Position numbers and translations under genes: made by a program
Shown here: piece by piece, positions 30,624 through 39,511 of the stretch
How the letters are laid out: each line of letters starts with the position of its first letter
Numbering within the stretch: position 1 is the first letter of the stretch
Notes under the pieces: model-generated
Told to the model about the DNA's origin: nothing
Databases searched by the model: none
Seen by the model: only the letters and a program-made list of their open reading frames with translations
NCBI RefSeq assembly: GCF_002019795.1
Contig: NZ_KV917381.1
Location: forward strand, 450,001 to 514,000
Reading direction: 5' to 3'
Source of the DNA: Bacillus alkalicellulosilyticus
GTDB taxonomy: Bacteria; Bacillota; Bacilli; Bacillales; Bacillaceae_F
DNA length: 64,000 nt

Positions 30624-30732
30624 ACGAGCCAGTCATCTATGAGTGAGCCACGAGTTGTCTCGACGCAAGAAACTTCGAAGGTTGGCAAGTAGAGGAAGAG
30701 ACACAGGATGAGTTACTTCATCAACACATCGA

Positions 30733-30808
30733 GAGCCATTAGCTCAGTTGGTAGAGCATCTGACTTTTAATCAGAGGGTCGAAGGTTCGAATCCTTCATG
30801 GCTCACCA
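30733..30808 (+). tRNA. tRNA-Lys (TTT)
   Basis: GAGCCAT acceptor; loop CTTTTAA, anticodon TTT; CCA encoded. Confidence 0.98.
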
Positions 30809-30838
30809 TTTTAAGGTATTTTAAGAAAATACCACTAC

Positions 30839-30920
30839 GCGGGTGTGGCGGAATTGGCAGACGCGCTAGACTTAGGATCTAGTGTCTTATGACGTGGGGG
30901 TTCGACTCCCTTCACCCGCA
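30839..30920 (+). tRNA. tRNA-Leu (TAG), CCA not encoded
   Basis: Class II; loop CTTAGGA, anticodon TAG. Discriminator A followed by TTT. Last gene of the tRNA cluster. Confidence 0.96.
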
Positions 30921-30933
30921 TTTTAATCTAAAG

Positions 30934-30968
30934 AGAAGCTGCTATTTATTAGTAGCTTCTTTTGTTTT
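30934..30968 (+). terminator. Terminator of the rRNA-tRNA operon
   Basis: AGAAGCTGCTA pairs with TAGTAGCTTCT (one G-T), followed by TTTGTTTTT, 14 bases after the last tRNA. Confidence 0.85.
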
Positions 30969-31022
30969 TCATCCAACAAGAAAAGACCTTTACTTCAAAA
31001 AGCATAAACCATACTATATCTG

Positions 31023-31067
31023 TTGACATAGAAGTCTTATCAACATACGATCGTTGTAATCGATTAC
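31023..31067 (+). promoter_or_regulatory. Promoter and palindromic operator of the LacI-family gene
   Basis: TTGACA (31023-31028), 17-base spacer and TACGAT (31046-31051) form a good promoter. The perfect palindrome GTAATCGATTAC (31056-31067), with the central CG step typical of LacI/CcpA operators, covers the expected start site. Autorepression is likely. Confidence 0.65.
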
Positions 31068-31088
31068 GTATGGAAAAGAGGATGAAGA

Positions 31089-32087
31089 ATGGCTACGATT
31101 CAAGAAGTGGCAAAGTTAGCTGGCGTTTCAGTGGCTACGGTGTCACGTGTGATAAATAACAATACAACCGTATCCCCAAAGTCTAGAGAAAAAGTGGAAA
31201 CTGCGATTAAAGAATTAAATTATGAACCCAATTTGCTTGGACGAAATTTAAGATGTTCAGAAAGTCGATTGCTGCTTGTGATAATTCCTTCGATTGACAA
31301 CCCCTTTTATATTAAGATTATAAACGGGATCGAGGAAGTAGCTAGAAATATGAAATATAGCATTATGCTATGTGCCAATTCTAGCCCTGAACGAGAAAGC
31401 CTCTATTTTGACATGCTTAAGCAAAGATTGGCTGATGGGATTATACTGATGGACCCAAGAGTGAATATGGAGAGATTAACGAGTTTATCAGAAAGTTATC
31501 CTATTGTACAATGCAGTGAATATATTGCAATCGAAAGCATTCCCTATGTCAGAATTGATAATGAAATAGCCTCATATAATGCGGTTACTCATCTTTTATC
31601 TCTAGGTCATACTGACATTGCTTTGATTAATACAGATGATAGGTTTATCTATGCTAAGCATAGAAAACAAGGATATTTACGGGCTTTATCTGAATATGGA
31701 ATAGAAGTGAATGAAGATTGGTTAATTACTGCGGATAATCATAATTTTGAAGACGGGAAAAAGGCTGTAAAAAAGGTATTGCAGTTAGAAAAAAAACCAA
31801 CTGCTATTTTTGCTATTTCAGATACTCTTGCAATTGGGGTATTAAAACAAATTCAAGATTCCGGTCTCCGTGTTCCGGATGACATAGCGGTTGTAGGATT
31901 TGATGGTATTTCTTTTTCAGAAATGACAAACCCTGCGTTAACGACTGTTTCTCAACCGATGTATCAAATGGGAGTAGAAGCAGCAACAATGCTAATTGAA
32001 AAAATTCAGAGTATCCCTGTTACGAGTAGAATTGTTAAGCATGATCTCGTTGTGAGGGAATCGACAATAGGAAAAAAGATTAAGTAG
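31089..32087 (+). CDS. LacI-family transcriptional regulator
   Basis: 332 residues. N-terminal helix-turn-helix TIQEVAKLAGVSVATVSRVINN (residues 3-24) and hinge helix region, then a periplasmic-binding-type sensor domain with NPFYIKIINGIEE, AIFAISDTLAIGVLK and DIAVVGFDGISFSEM. AGAGGA precedes the ATG. No sugar genes lie nearby, so the effector is unknown. The MATE exporter 129 bases downstream is the only nearby same-strand gene it could control besides itself. Confidence 0.92.
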   Translation: MATIQEVAKLAGVSVATVSRVINNNTTVSPKSREKVETAIKELNYEPNLLGRNLRCSESRLLLVIIPSIDNPFYIKIINGIEEVARNMKYSIMLCANSSPERESLYFDMLKQRLADGIILMDPRVNMERLTSLSESYPIVQCSEYIAIESIPYVRIDNEIASYNAVTHLLSLGHTDIALINTDDRFIYAKHRKQGYLRALSEYGIEVNEDWLITADNHNFEDGKKAVKKVLQLEKKPTAIFAISDTLAIGVLKQIQDSGLRVPDDIAVVGFDGISFSEMTNPALTTVSQPMYQMGVEAATMLIEKIQSIPVTSRIVKHDLVVRESTIGKKIK

Positions 32088-32216
32088 TAAAAGCAGAAGC
32101 GTTTGAAAGTGGGAGAGTCATGTATAGTCCTCTAAAAATCCCATTTCTTTATTCTTTTCAATTTCGTTAGATGCCTCTATACTAGATTAATTGGTGTCAT
32201 CATAAGGGAGTGACAA

Positions 32217-33566
32217 ATGAGCGAAAAGAAGCAGATTGATTTTACAACAGGTCGCATTTCAAGAAAAATGTTGTTATTTTCTTGGCCTATTTTCTTCGCA
32301 AATTTACTGCAAACCTCCTATCAATTTATCGATAGTCTTTGGGTTGGAAATTTACTAGGTGCCGGTGCACTTGGAGCAATTTCGATATCAGCTACAGTCA
32401 TATTTACAATCCTTTCATTTATTATTGGTGTAAACGGTGCAAGTTTGACCATATTATCTCAATACCGTGGAGCAAAGGATGAAGAGGGATTAAAAAAAGC
32501 GTTAAATGCCTTTGTCTTTGTATTGGGTACGATGACGTTGGTGCTTAGTCTTGTTGGTTTTCTGTTTGCTGGACCTATCCTATCTTTTTTAGGAACTCCA
32601 GATTCAATATATCCGGTGGCGTTATCTTATTTACAGATTAATTTTATCGGCATCTTGTTCTTATTTGGGTATAACTTTATTGGAACAGTGCTTCGCGCGA
32701 TGGGCGATAGTAAAACTCCAGTACGCTTTGTTCTTATCGCTGTCATTTTAAATACAGTACTAGATCCGCTTTTTATTGCTGGTTTTAATATGGGCATTGA
32801 AGGAGCGGCACTAGCTACCATCGTTTCGCAAGGGATTGCTTTTATATATGGCTTGTGGTTTTCAATTCGTAAGGCAGACGTTCCGTTTTCGAAACCACAA
32901 CTCCCAAGTAAACTTCAATTTATACAGTTGTTTAAATTAGGCCTTCCATCTGGATTGTCGATGATGGCAATTTCCGGTGGTGTGATGGCGATTATGGGAG
33001 TTGTGGCTACATTTGGTGAAGAAGTTGTAGCTGGATTTGGTGCAGCTCAGCGAATTGATAGCCTAATTATGCTGCCTGCAATGACATTAGGTTCAGCGGT
33101 CAATAGCATGGCCGGACAAAACATAGGAGCGAATCAGTGGCGTAGGGTTTCAGAAATTACAAAGAATGGAATATATTTAATTCTTTCGGTCACTCTCCTA
33201 ATCAGTACGATTGCTTTTATATGGTCACGATTTTTTATAAGTTTGTTTATAGATGACCCAGAAACGATAGAGTTTGGAGCTTCTTATTTAAGGACCGTTG
33301 CGTTTTTCTATCCGTTCCTTGGGATTAATTTTGTCTTAAATGGAATTGTTCGAGCTGCTGGAGCTATGGTTCCCGTCTTAGTTCTGAACATAATTTCATT
33401 CTGGTTATTACGCTATCCGCTAACGTATTTATTTGCGAAATGGTACGGTGAGCAAGGCATAGCCTTAGGTATGGGAGTTAGTTTCATTATTAGCAGTTTC
33501 ATCGCCAGTGGGTATTACCTGTTTGGAAAGTGGCGAAAAAAAGTGGTTATTAATGAAAAAAGCTAA
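32217..33566 (+). CDS. MATE-family efflux transporter
   Basis: 449 residues with about 12 membrane segments in two similar halves. Opens RKMLLFSWPIFFANLLQTSYQFIDSLWVGNLLGAGALGAI, the MATE signature. The second half contains AQRIDSLIMLPAMTLGSAVNSMAGQNIGA. Expected to exchange Na+ or H+ for cationic compounds; the substrate cannot be told. AAGGGAG precedes the ATG. Its stop overlaps the end of the broken YetF-like gene. Confidence 0.93.
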   Translation: MSEKKQIDFTTGRISRKMLLFSWPIFFANLLQTSYQFIDSLWVGNLLGAGALGAISISATVIFTILSFIIGVNGASLTILSQYRGAKDEEGLKKALNAFVFVLGTMTLVLSLVGFLFAGPILSFLGTPDSIYPVALSYLQINFIGILFLFGYNFIGTVLRAMGDSKTPVRFVLIAVILNTVLDPLFIAGFNMGIEGAALATIVSQGIAFIYGLWFSIRKADVPFSKPQLPSKLQFIQLFKLGLPSGLSMMAISGGVMAIMGVVATFGEEVVAGFGAAQRIDSLIMLPAMTLGSAVNSMAGQNIGANQWRRVSEITKNGIYLILSVTLLISTIAFIWSRFFISLFIDDPETIEFGASYLRTVAFFYPFLGINFVLNGIVRAAGAMVPVLVLNIISFWLLRYPLTYLFAKWYGEQGIALGMGVSFIISSFIASGYYLFGKWRKKVVINEKS

Positions 33567-34180
33567 GCTTGATCGGCTCTTGGAGTAATCAGATGTTTTT
33601 TGTCCTTAACCTCACGAAATAATGGATCATTCTTTGTTGTAACAATTTGAGGTGGTTTAGGTCCATCTGGAAATGTATTATGAATGTACTCAATAAGGAC
33701 TTGAATATCTTGCTTAGTAGCAGGTTGTTTTTCTTCCTGTAAGACAAATCCTAATTGGCCACTAGGTTAGATGGTAGCCCATTTTACATCAGCAATCTGT
33801 TGAATATTGGCTTGGCGAAGTCGAATTTCAAGCTGGTCATAAGATAGTCTTATCTTTTTTAAGTTATGGTGTTGGGCTATCCCATTTTCAATGATAAGAA
33901 CGGACTTTCCAGAAAAAAAGGTTTCCACCTTATCATATTTTAGTTGAAGAAGTTCAACAAATACTAGTGTGAGTACTAAAAGTAGAGCAATAACGAATGT
34001 AATCCAAATATTACGATTACTGACAGGCTGAATCATAATCGTACCAATTGAAATCATGATGACGGTTTGTGAAACGGTTAATTGAGATATTGATTTTCTT
34101 CCACCAATACGGAGAATCACAATTCCAACAAACACAATTAAAACAGCTTTCCATATAAAATGTAAATCCATAACTGTCAT
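33563..34180 (-). pseudogene. YetF/YdfS-like DUF421 membrane protein, broken by an in-frame stop
   Basis: The intact-looking part (34180-33767) has membrane segments and the DUF421 domain with GRKSISQLTVSQ, SGKSVLIIENG and LRQANIQQIADVKWATI. It then hits TAA at 33767-33769. Directly after, in the same frame, the family continues (PSGQLGFVLQEEKQPATKQD and on to PRADQA) to a stop at 33563. A single GAA-to-TAA change would explain it. Without the stop the protein would be 205 residues. The N-terminal 137 residues may still be made. Confidence 0.85.
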
Positions 34181-34213
34181 CCTCCATCCCAGAGTCTCTT
34201 TTCTTAGAGTGAT

Positions 34214-34885
34214 ATGGAGAGAGGAAAATTATACAACTACAACAAAGAGAGAGTGAAGAGATTGAATACAAATGTCCGAAGAGGAATTAGTTTTGTGCTT
34301 GGCCTATTTATTATTGCATCTGGCGTCTCGTTAACGATAAAAGCTAATATAGGAGTAGGAGGCTGGGATGCGTTTAACGTAGGCTTAGCCAATAAGTTTG
34401 GATTAACGGTTGGTACATGGGTAATTATTGTAAGTATTTCATTAATCATCATTAATGCATTATTGCTACGGAAAAGACCAGAATTCGAGTCATTGGTCAC
34501 TTCCTTTTTAATTGGTTACTTTATTGATTTTTGGTTGCTTCTTGTATTACGACATCTTGAAATTGGGTATTTACCTATGCAAATCGTTGCTTTCTTAATT
34601 GGATTAGTCCTTATTTCAATCGGTGCTGCCTCTTATTTACAAGCACGGTTTGCCCCGATTCCTGTAGATGGGTTGATGCTAGCGTTTCGTTCGTTGTTTG
34701 GCCTTAGTATAATGATGGCCAAAATGGTGACAGAAATCATCGCCGTCATTCTAGCACTTATCGTAGCAGGGCCAATTGGGTTAGGAACGATTTTAGTCGC
34801 GTTTCTAATCGGACCGCTCATTCAATTCTGGTATACCAAAATCGAAAAGATTGTCTATCACCAGGTCGAGAATAACCCAGCTTAA
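34214..34885 (+). CDS. YczE/YyaS/YitT-type integral membrane protein
   Basis: Up to 223 residues, five to six membrane segments. SGVSLTIKANIGVGGWDAFNVGLANKFGLTVGTW is the family hallmark. The start is uncertain. ATG 34214 lacks a ribosome site, and GTG 34253 or TTG 34262 would give the usual short N-terminus before RRGISFVLG, but these too have only weak sites. B. subtilis YczE influences antibiotic production; transport substrate unknown. Confidence 0.8.
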   Translation: MERGKLYNYNKERVKRLNTNVRRGISFVLGLFIIASGVSLTIKANIGVGGWDAFNVGLANKFGLTVGTWVIIVSISLIIINALLLRKRPEFESLVTSFLIGYFIDFWLLLVLRHLEIGYLPMQIVAFLIGLVLISIGAASYLQARFAPIPVDGLMLAFRSLFGLSIMMAKMVTEIIAVILALIVAGPIGLGTILVAFLIGPLIQFWYTKIEKIVYHQVENNPA

Positions 34886-34937
34886 AGAGCGAATCACTGA
34901 GGTAAGGTCTAAAGTCAAAATATCAAATGACAAAGGA

Positions 34938-34977
34938 AACGCAGGGGTTTTCAAATATGAAATCACTTGCGTTTTTT
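34938..34977 (+). terminator. Probable terminator
   Basis: AAACGCA pairs with TGCGTTT across a large loop, followed by T-run. Weak stem. Confidence 0.5.
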
Positions 34978-34994
34978 ATTGGTCTTAGAGAACA

Positions 34995-35027
34995 TAAAAA
35001 AAACAGGCCCTATATAAAGAGCCTGTT
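34995..35027 (-). terminator. Terminator of the cold-shock gene
   Basis: On the minus strand AACAGGC pairs with GCCTGTT, followed by eight or more T, 18 bases after the stop. Confidence 0.8.
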
Positions 35028-35045
35028 AGTATAAACGATTTAAGA

Positions 35046-35249
35046 TTAAGAAGCTTTTTGAACGTTAGCAGCTTGAGCTCCACGAGCACCTTGCTCAACG
35101 TCAAACGTTACAGGTTGACCTTCGTCTAATGATTTGAAACCTTCACTTTGGATTGCAGAGAAATGTACGAAAACATCGTCTCCATTTTCACGTTCGATAA
35201 AGCCAAAACCTTTTTCTGCATTAAACCATTTTACTGTACCTTTTTCCAT
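35046..35249 (-). CDS. Cold-shock protein (CspB/CspD type)
   Basis: 67 residues, a single cold-shock domain. RNP1 KGFGFIE and RNP2 VFVHF are both intact. It binds single-stranded RNA/DNA as a chaperone. AGGAGG precedes the ATG. The 5' untranslated region is about 120 bases, a usual feature of cold-shock genes. Confidence 0.96.
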   Translation of the reverse strand: MEKGTVKWFNAEKGFGFIERENGDDVFVHFSAIQSEGFKSLDEGQPVTFDVEQGARGAQAANVQKAS

Positions 35250-35369
35250 TTTTGTTTCCTCCTAGTGCATTACCGCACATTGTATTACTACCCTTGCCCA
35301 AAGTGTTTATCAAGACGAAAAGACGATATCAATGTATGCCTTTACACCGAACAAAAATAATTCTTCTAT

Positions 35370-35398
35370 ATCATAACAGAAAATAGAAAAAATTGCAA
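35370..35398 (-). promoter_or_regulatory. Predicted promoter of the cold-shock gene
   Basis: On the minus strand TTGCAA (35398-35393), 17-base spacer, TATGAT (35375-35370). Gives a leader of about 115 bases. The remaining gap up to 35586 is AT-rich with no other gene. Confidence 0.6.
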
Positions 35399-35586
35399 TT
35401 GATTGGAAAATGATGAAAAGATAAAACCACAAGCAATAGAAAAAAGCTATGCTATACAAAAAGGTAAAGGTGTAATTAGTGTAATTAATTGTGGGGAAAT
35501 GAAAAATATAAAGAGAAAAGTGGATATTTTTTTCAAACTTCGAAAAAAATAAGAGTACAATGTTATGAATTTTGAGGAGGTACAGA

Positions 35587-36387
35587 ATGAAAAAGGTATC
35601 CATTAGCTTTTTTATCTTTTTATTGTTTTTCCTGCCACTCCAAGGCTTTGCTGAGGAGGATATAAAGAAAGAAAAGAAAAACGAGATTCCGGATTTTGTC
35701 CTAAGTATTTCAAAAGAAAATACGTATCCTAACCCAACACAGGACTTACCTTACTTACAACCTAGTGAGTTGACACAAGGATTGTTGGATTCAGCTAATG
35801 AAAAAATTGAAAACCCAGAGCTTATACGAATATTGAATGAATCGACAATAAGCTTAGCAAAGACAGCGCCACTGTTTAGAGCAAACATCTATTTAGGGGA
35901 GTGGCCGCTTTCTTACAAATCGAACGAAACTAATGTAAACTGGGAATATAAGCAAATCAATACGAACTTTTTAGATAACAGAGGTGGCAAAGCACCAAAG
36001 CAGTTATCCTTTAATCAAGAGCAACAAAAGAAAGTAACAGGTGGCTTAACCGCTGAGCTACCACATAGCGATGAAGTCAAAAAAATGATGATGATTAAAG
36101 CAGCTGAGAACACAGGATTACCACTTGCCTTTGAAACGAACATTGGCTATGGGACAAAAAAGGACAGAGTCTATAATGTACAACCTAAGAACGTAGGTTA
36201 CTTATATGCCTATGTCCCAGCGGCCAATGAAAAAGGACAAGTGACTTACGGTGAAGTATATTTAACCGTTAAGTTCGGTAAGATTAAGCTAGAAGTTAAA
36301 AACGTAACGCAACAAGGAATAGGAGCATGGGTACCTGTTCAAGATTACCTTGCTTTTAAATTCAATTCAGCAAATCATCCTAGATAA
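35587..36387 (+). CDS. yfkD: YfkD-family exported protein
   Basis: 266 residues from ATG 35587, which has GAGGAGG upstream. Signal peptide (SISFFIFLLFFLPLQGFAEE). The mature part shows family segments PNPTQDLPYLQPSELTQGLL, APLFRANIYLGEWPLSY and VGYLYAYVPAANEKGQVTYGEVYLTVKFG. Function unknown. As in B. subtilis it lies near yfkAB, although about 1.6 kb of other sequence intervenes here. Confidence 0.85.
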   Translation: MKKVSISFFIFLLFFLPLQGFAEEDIKKEKKNEIPDFVLSISKENTYPNPTQDLPYLQPSELTQGLLDSANEKIENPELIRILNESTISLAKTAPLFRANIYLGEWPLSYKSNETNVNWEYKQINTNFLDNRGGKAPKQLSFNQEQQKKVTGGLTAELPHSDEVKKMMMIKAAENTGLPLAFETNIGYGTKKDRVYNVQPKNVGYLYAYVPAANEKGQVTYGEVYLTVKFGKIKLEVKNVTQQGIGAWVPVQDYLAFKFNSANHPR

Positions 36388-36505
36388 TTAAATGACAGAA
36401 GGCTTTCTATCTGAAAAGGTAGAGGGTCTCTTTTTGTGTGGGATAGAAGGATTTTAATTCTTAATAGGAGAATTAACACAAGATGTTAAAGGAGAGAGCG
36501 CACGT

Positions 36506-37078
36506 ATGAAATTCCTATCAGGAAAAAAGATTCTATTTTTTAGTTTAACCATACTAGCAGTTGTGTTTATAGTTAAGTATGACCAAATAGCAAAACAGGA
36601 AGAACGGATTTACGAGATACTTGCTGAGAATGGTTTCAAACAAATTCTTCATCAGGAAGAAACGAAGAATGGGGTTGTCGTGTTTTATATACCGGATATC
36701 AAAACAGACAATGACCATGAAACCGTATCAGACCTAAGCGCCATCTATATTGAAAGAACATGGTTTGGTTGGAAAGGAACTATCGACAGAGGGGGATATT
36801 CCACAAGTGTAGACCGTGCAATCACGAGTCAGTATTTAGGTCGCTCAGGTAAATCCAAGAACTCGCCTTTTCCACTTCTATTTGGGGAGATTCATCAGCC
36901 TGAGATTTCAACGATACAAGTCGTAAACAAGGGAAATGAGAGGATAGATGAAGCTAAAGTGATAACAACGGACAATAATACGATATGGTTTTTATTTATA
37001 GATGAGAATATACGTGAAATAAGTATTCAAGGTCTAGATGTAAATGGCAACTTGATAAAAGAAGCAGGGGTTAACTAG
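36506..37078 (+). CDS. Membrane-anchored hypothetical protein
   Basis: 190 residues; one N-terminal membrane segment (KILFFSLTILAVVFIVKY) and an extracellular domain of mixed strands ending with a probable beta-sandwich part (IWFLFIDENIREISIQGLDVNGN). AAAGGAGAG precedes the ATG. Family not recognised. Convergent with the next gene and almost touching it. Confidence 0.65.
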   Translation: MKFLSGKKILFFSLTILAVVFIVKYDQIAKQEERIYEILAENGFKQILHQEETKNGVVVFYIPDIKTDNDHETVSDLSAIYIERTWFGWKGTIDRGGYSTSVDRAITSQYLGRSGKSKNSPFPLLFGEIHQPEISTIQVVNKGNERIDEAKVITTDNNTIWFLFIDENIREISIQGLDVNGNLIKEAGVN

Positions 37079-37391
37079 TAAAAAGAAGTAGAGAGTTTAC
37101 TATCCCGTATTTAAGACCCGTTAAGTTATTGCTAATACCTTGAAATATAAAGATTAAAATAATGACAGTCATTACATGTAGTCCAATTTTAACTATGCTT
37201 TTAATGAGCGTTTTTACTGTAAAAGGAAAAAATGAAAATAATAATTGAAATAAGACAACGAATATAAACCAAAGTGAAAAAAATGTTGTACTTAAACTAG
37301 AGTGTAATGCCATGACAACGCTAAAATAAGCAGTCACCATACTATTTATAATAAATATTAGTACGTTGTATGTGTTAATATACTGTTTCAT
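37071..37391 (-). CDS. Small membrane protein, unknown
   Basis: 106 residues, three to four hydrophobic segments and little else. GAGGAGA lies before the ATG at proper spacing, which supports it as a real gene. Its last bases overlap the end of the convergent gene. No family recognised. Confidence 0.55.
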   Translation of the reverse strand: MKQYINTYNVLIFIINSMVTAYFSVVMALHSSLSTTFFSLWFIFVVLFQLLFSFFPFTVKTLIKSIVKIGLHVMTVIILIFIFQGISNNLTGLKYGIVNSLLLFTS

Positions 37392-37675
37392 AATTCTCCT
37401 CGTTAATAGTCAGATAAGTGATACTTTATTATATAATAAAAATTGGATTGTACTAGTTAAAGGAATAAGTATTTAGTTTAAGTAATACATACAAACATTA
37501 AGGGAAATATCTGGTATAAAAATTGATGATGATTTTATCTATTAATAGATGCCTTTTAAATATAACTAAGCAAATCATCCAAGACAAAACAATTAAAAAA
37601 GCGACTTCTTTATTCAGACAAAGATGGTCGTTTTTTTTGTGTGGATGAAGAACGCTTTTGAGTATGAGATTATGG

Positions 37676-37980
37676 AAAAGGTCGTTCATAATGGAGATGA
37701 AGGCCCCAAGGGATAAGGACCAATAGAGAAAGGTCGTTCATAGAGGAGATGAAGGCCCAAAGGAAGAAGGAATCCGAGGAAAAGGTCGTTCATAGTGGAG
37801 ATGAAGGCCCGAAGGAAGAAGGACCCCGAGGAAAAGGAAGTTCATAGGGGAGATGAAGGCCCAAAGGTAGAAGAAATCCAGGAGAAAGGTCGTTCATAGG
37901 GGAGATGAAGGCCCAAAGGAAGAAGGAACCTCAGGAAAAAGTCGTTCATAGAAGAGATGAAACCTCAAAAGAAGAATGTA
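37676..37980. repeat. Six-unit tandem repeat, 52-bp period
   Basis: The landmark GTTCATA occurs at 37684, 37736, 37788, 37840, 37892 and 37944, spaced exactly 52 bases. Each unit contains GGAGATGAAGGCCC (altered in the last) and AAAGGAAGAAGGA-like purine-rich sequence. Since 52 is not a multiple of three, and stops occur in each frame, it is not coding. Units are continuous, without unique spacers. It fills most of the gap 37392-38006. Confidence 0.9.
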
Positions 37981-38006
37981 CCAACTAAAACATCACCATT
38001 CCAAAG

Positions 38007-38045
38007 ATAAAAGACGCACTGGATGGTTTCCAATGCGTCTTTTAT
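38007..38045 (-). terminator. Terminator of yfkAB
   Basis: ATAAAAGACGCA pairs with TGCGTCTTTTAT; T-run on the minus strand side, immediately before the yfkAB stop. Confidence 0.8.
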
Positions 38046-39161
38046 TTATATCCTTGATTTTCTTGTTATAAAATCGATATCCTGATAATATGCGTCCTTC
38101 ACTAAGATGTTAGGTCCTAAGCATTGTACAGCTGGGCAGTGACAGCTTAAGCTTTGTGCTAGAGTAGAAGTACTCCATTTTTCATAAGCAGAAAGAAGTG
38201 TGTTCTCTTGAATGTTACCAAGGGATGGGGCATCACCAAAGTCGGTGACAATGATACTTCCATCAAAGATATTGACATTCAATCGACTTCTGCCATCAGG
38301 ATCATTTCTGACCGTGACATTCTTTTCTTGATATAGACGAGTAAGAAGCTTACGGTCGTCCTCATGATCGCTACAAGCATAAAATGGAAGTGTACCAAAC
38401 AACATCCATATGTTTGGATCACGATTATCAAGTAGGCGATTAATTCCCTCTCTGATTTCCTCTAATGATGCAACTTCTAATGTACTTGCAAAGTCACTTG
38501 GGTACATAGGATGCACTTCGTGTCGTTGACATCCCATTTCAACAATTTGTTGATGAATTTTTTCTAAGTGTGGCAATGTCCTTTTATTAATCATGGTTTC
38601 CGCTGATACAATGACACCAGCCTTTGTTAACGCCTTCGCATTTTCGACCATACGATAAAAATAGGCAGCTCGTTGCTCATACGTTGGTTTTTTCTCCATA
38701 ACCGCAAATCCAATATCAACAAAATCATCAACGCTACCATAGTTATGAGAAATATGAAGGACATCAAGGTACGGGACTATTTTTTCATAGCGCCCTAAAT
38801 CTAATGTTAAATTTGAATTTATTTGTGTACGAACGCCTCTTTCATGGGCATACTTCAAAAGGGGAACGACATAATTGTCGACCGACTTCAATGAAAGCAT
38901 CGGTTCCCCACCAGTAATGCTAAGTGCGCGTAGTTGTGGAACCTCATCTAACCGTTTTAGCAGTAAATCAAGCGGGAGTGCATGTGGGTCCTTCGGCTGT
39001 AACGTATAGCCAACGGCACAGTGCTCACAACGCATATTGCAAATTGTTGTTGTGGTAAATTCCACATTCGTTAGAGTAGGCTTTCCATATTCTTTTATAT
39101 CAAGATAAGCTTCCCATGGATCATGAGAAGGGGTAATCGGCTGTAACTTATTCTTAATCAA
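38046..39161 (-). CDS. yfkAB: Radical SAM protein YfkAB
   Basis: 371 residues. The radical-SAM cluster motif CxxxCxxC is C41-C45-C48 (ICNMRCEHCA), followed by SITGGEPMLS. A second cysteine cluster SLSCHCPAVQCLGPN lies near the C-terminus, as in YfkA/B fusion proteins. The start codon is a TTG with AAAGGAG nine bases upstream. Reaction unknown. The nearby YfkD and SE1561-type genes match the B. subtilis yfk neighbourhood. Confidence 0.88.
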   Translation of the reverse strand: MIKNKLQPITPSHDPWEAYLDIKEYGKPTLTNVEFTTTTICNMRCEHCAVGYTLQPKDPHALPLDLLLKRLDEVPQLRALSITGGEPMLSLKSVDNYVVPLLKYAHERGVRTQINSNLTLDLGRYEKIVPYLDVLHISHNYGSVDDFVDIGFAVMEKKPTYEQRAAYFYRMVENAKALTKAGVIVSAETMINKRTLPHLEKIHQQIVEMGCQRHEVHPMYPSDFASTLEVASLEEIREGINRLLDNRDPNIWMLFGTLPFYACSDHEDDRKLLTRLYQEKNVTVRNDPDGRSRLNVNIFDGSIIVTDFGDAPSLGNIQENTLLSAYEKWSTSTLAQSLSCHCPAVQCLGPNILVKDAYYQDIDFITRKSRI

Positions 39162-39315
39162 CGTGAAAGACTCCTTTTTAACAAGGTGTTATACGTCCTT
39201 TATCATAACGCACTTTTCCGTTTTGAAAAAGAGAAACATTCTGGGTAAAGGCCTAACGCTTGAGCTCTTTTTCAATTTTTGTTACATTAACGAAGAACAT
39301 GAAAGGAGTTTTACA

Positions 39316-39507
39316 ATGGGTGGAGCAATTCATGGCAAGAAAGAACAAATGGATTATTTGAATAACCGTATTACAATGGTGTTGAATGTCTTAGATGCCA
39401 TTGACCCTGAAGAAGCAGGCGTTGATGAAATCGACCGTATCATAGATATGTTAGATGAACTTGAATTTAAGTGTAAACAATTTCGTAATTCATGGTCGGA
39501 GGAGTGA
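39316..39507 (+). CDS. SE1561-family (YfkK-like) small protein
   Basis: 63 residues: KEQMDYLNNRITMVLNVLDAIDPEEAGVDEIDRIIDMLDELE. Acidic helical protein of the SE1561 type. ATG 39316 is preceded by GAAAGGAG; the longer frame upstream is not used. Divergent from yfkAB and followed four bases later by the phosphatase, so they form an operon. Confidence 0.8.
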   Translation: MGGAIHGKKEQMDYLNNRITMVLNVLDAIDPEEAGVDEIDRIIDMLDELEFKCKQFRNSWSEE

Positions 39508-39511
39508 TAAC

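Noticed and set aside
37498-37689. Minus-strand 63-codon frame
   Set aside because: AT-rich, no ribosome site, overlaps a terminator-like stem and the start of the tandem repeat.
37676-37980. CRISPR array
   Set aside because: Repeats are contiguous 52-bp units that vary along their whole length, with no unique spacers and no cas genes nearby.
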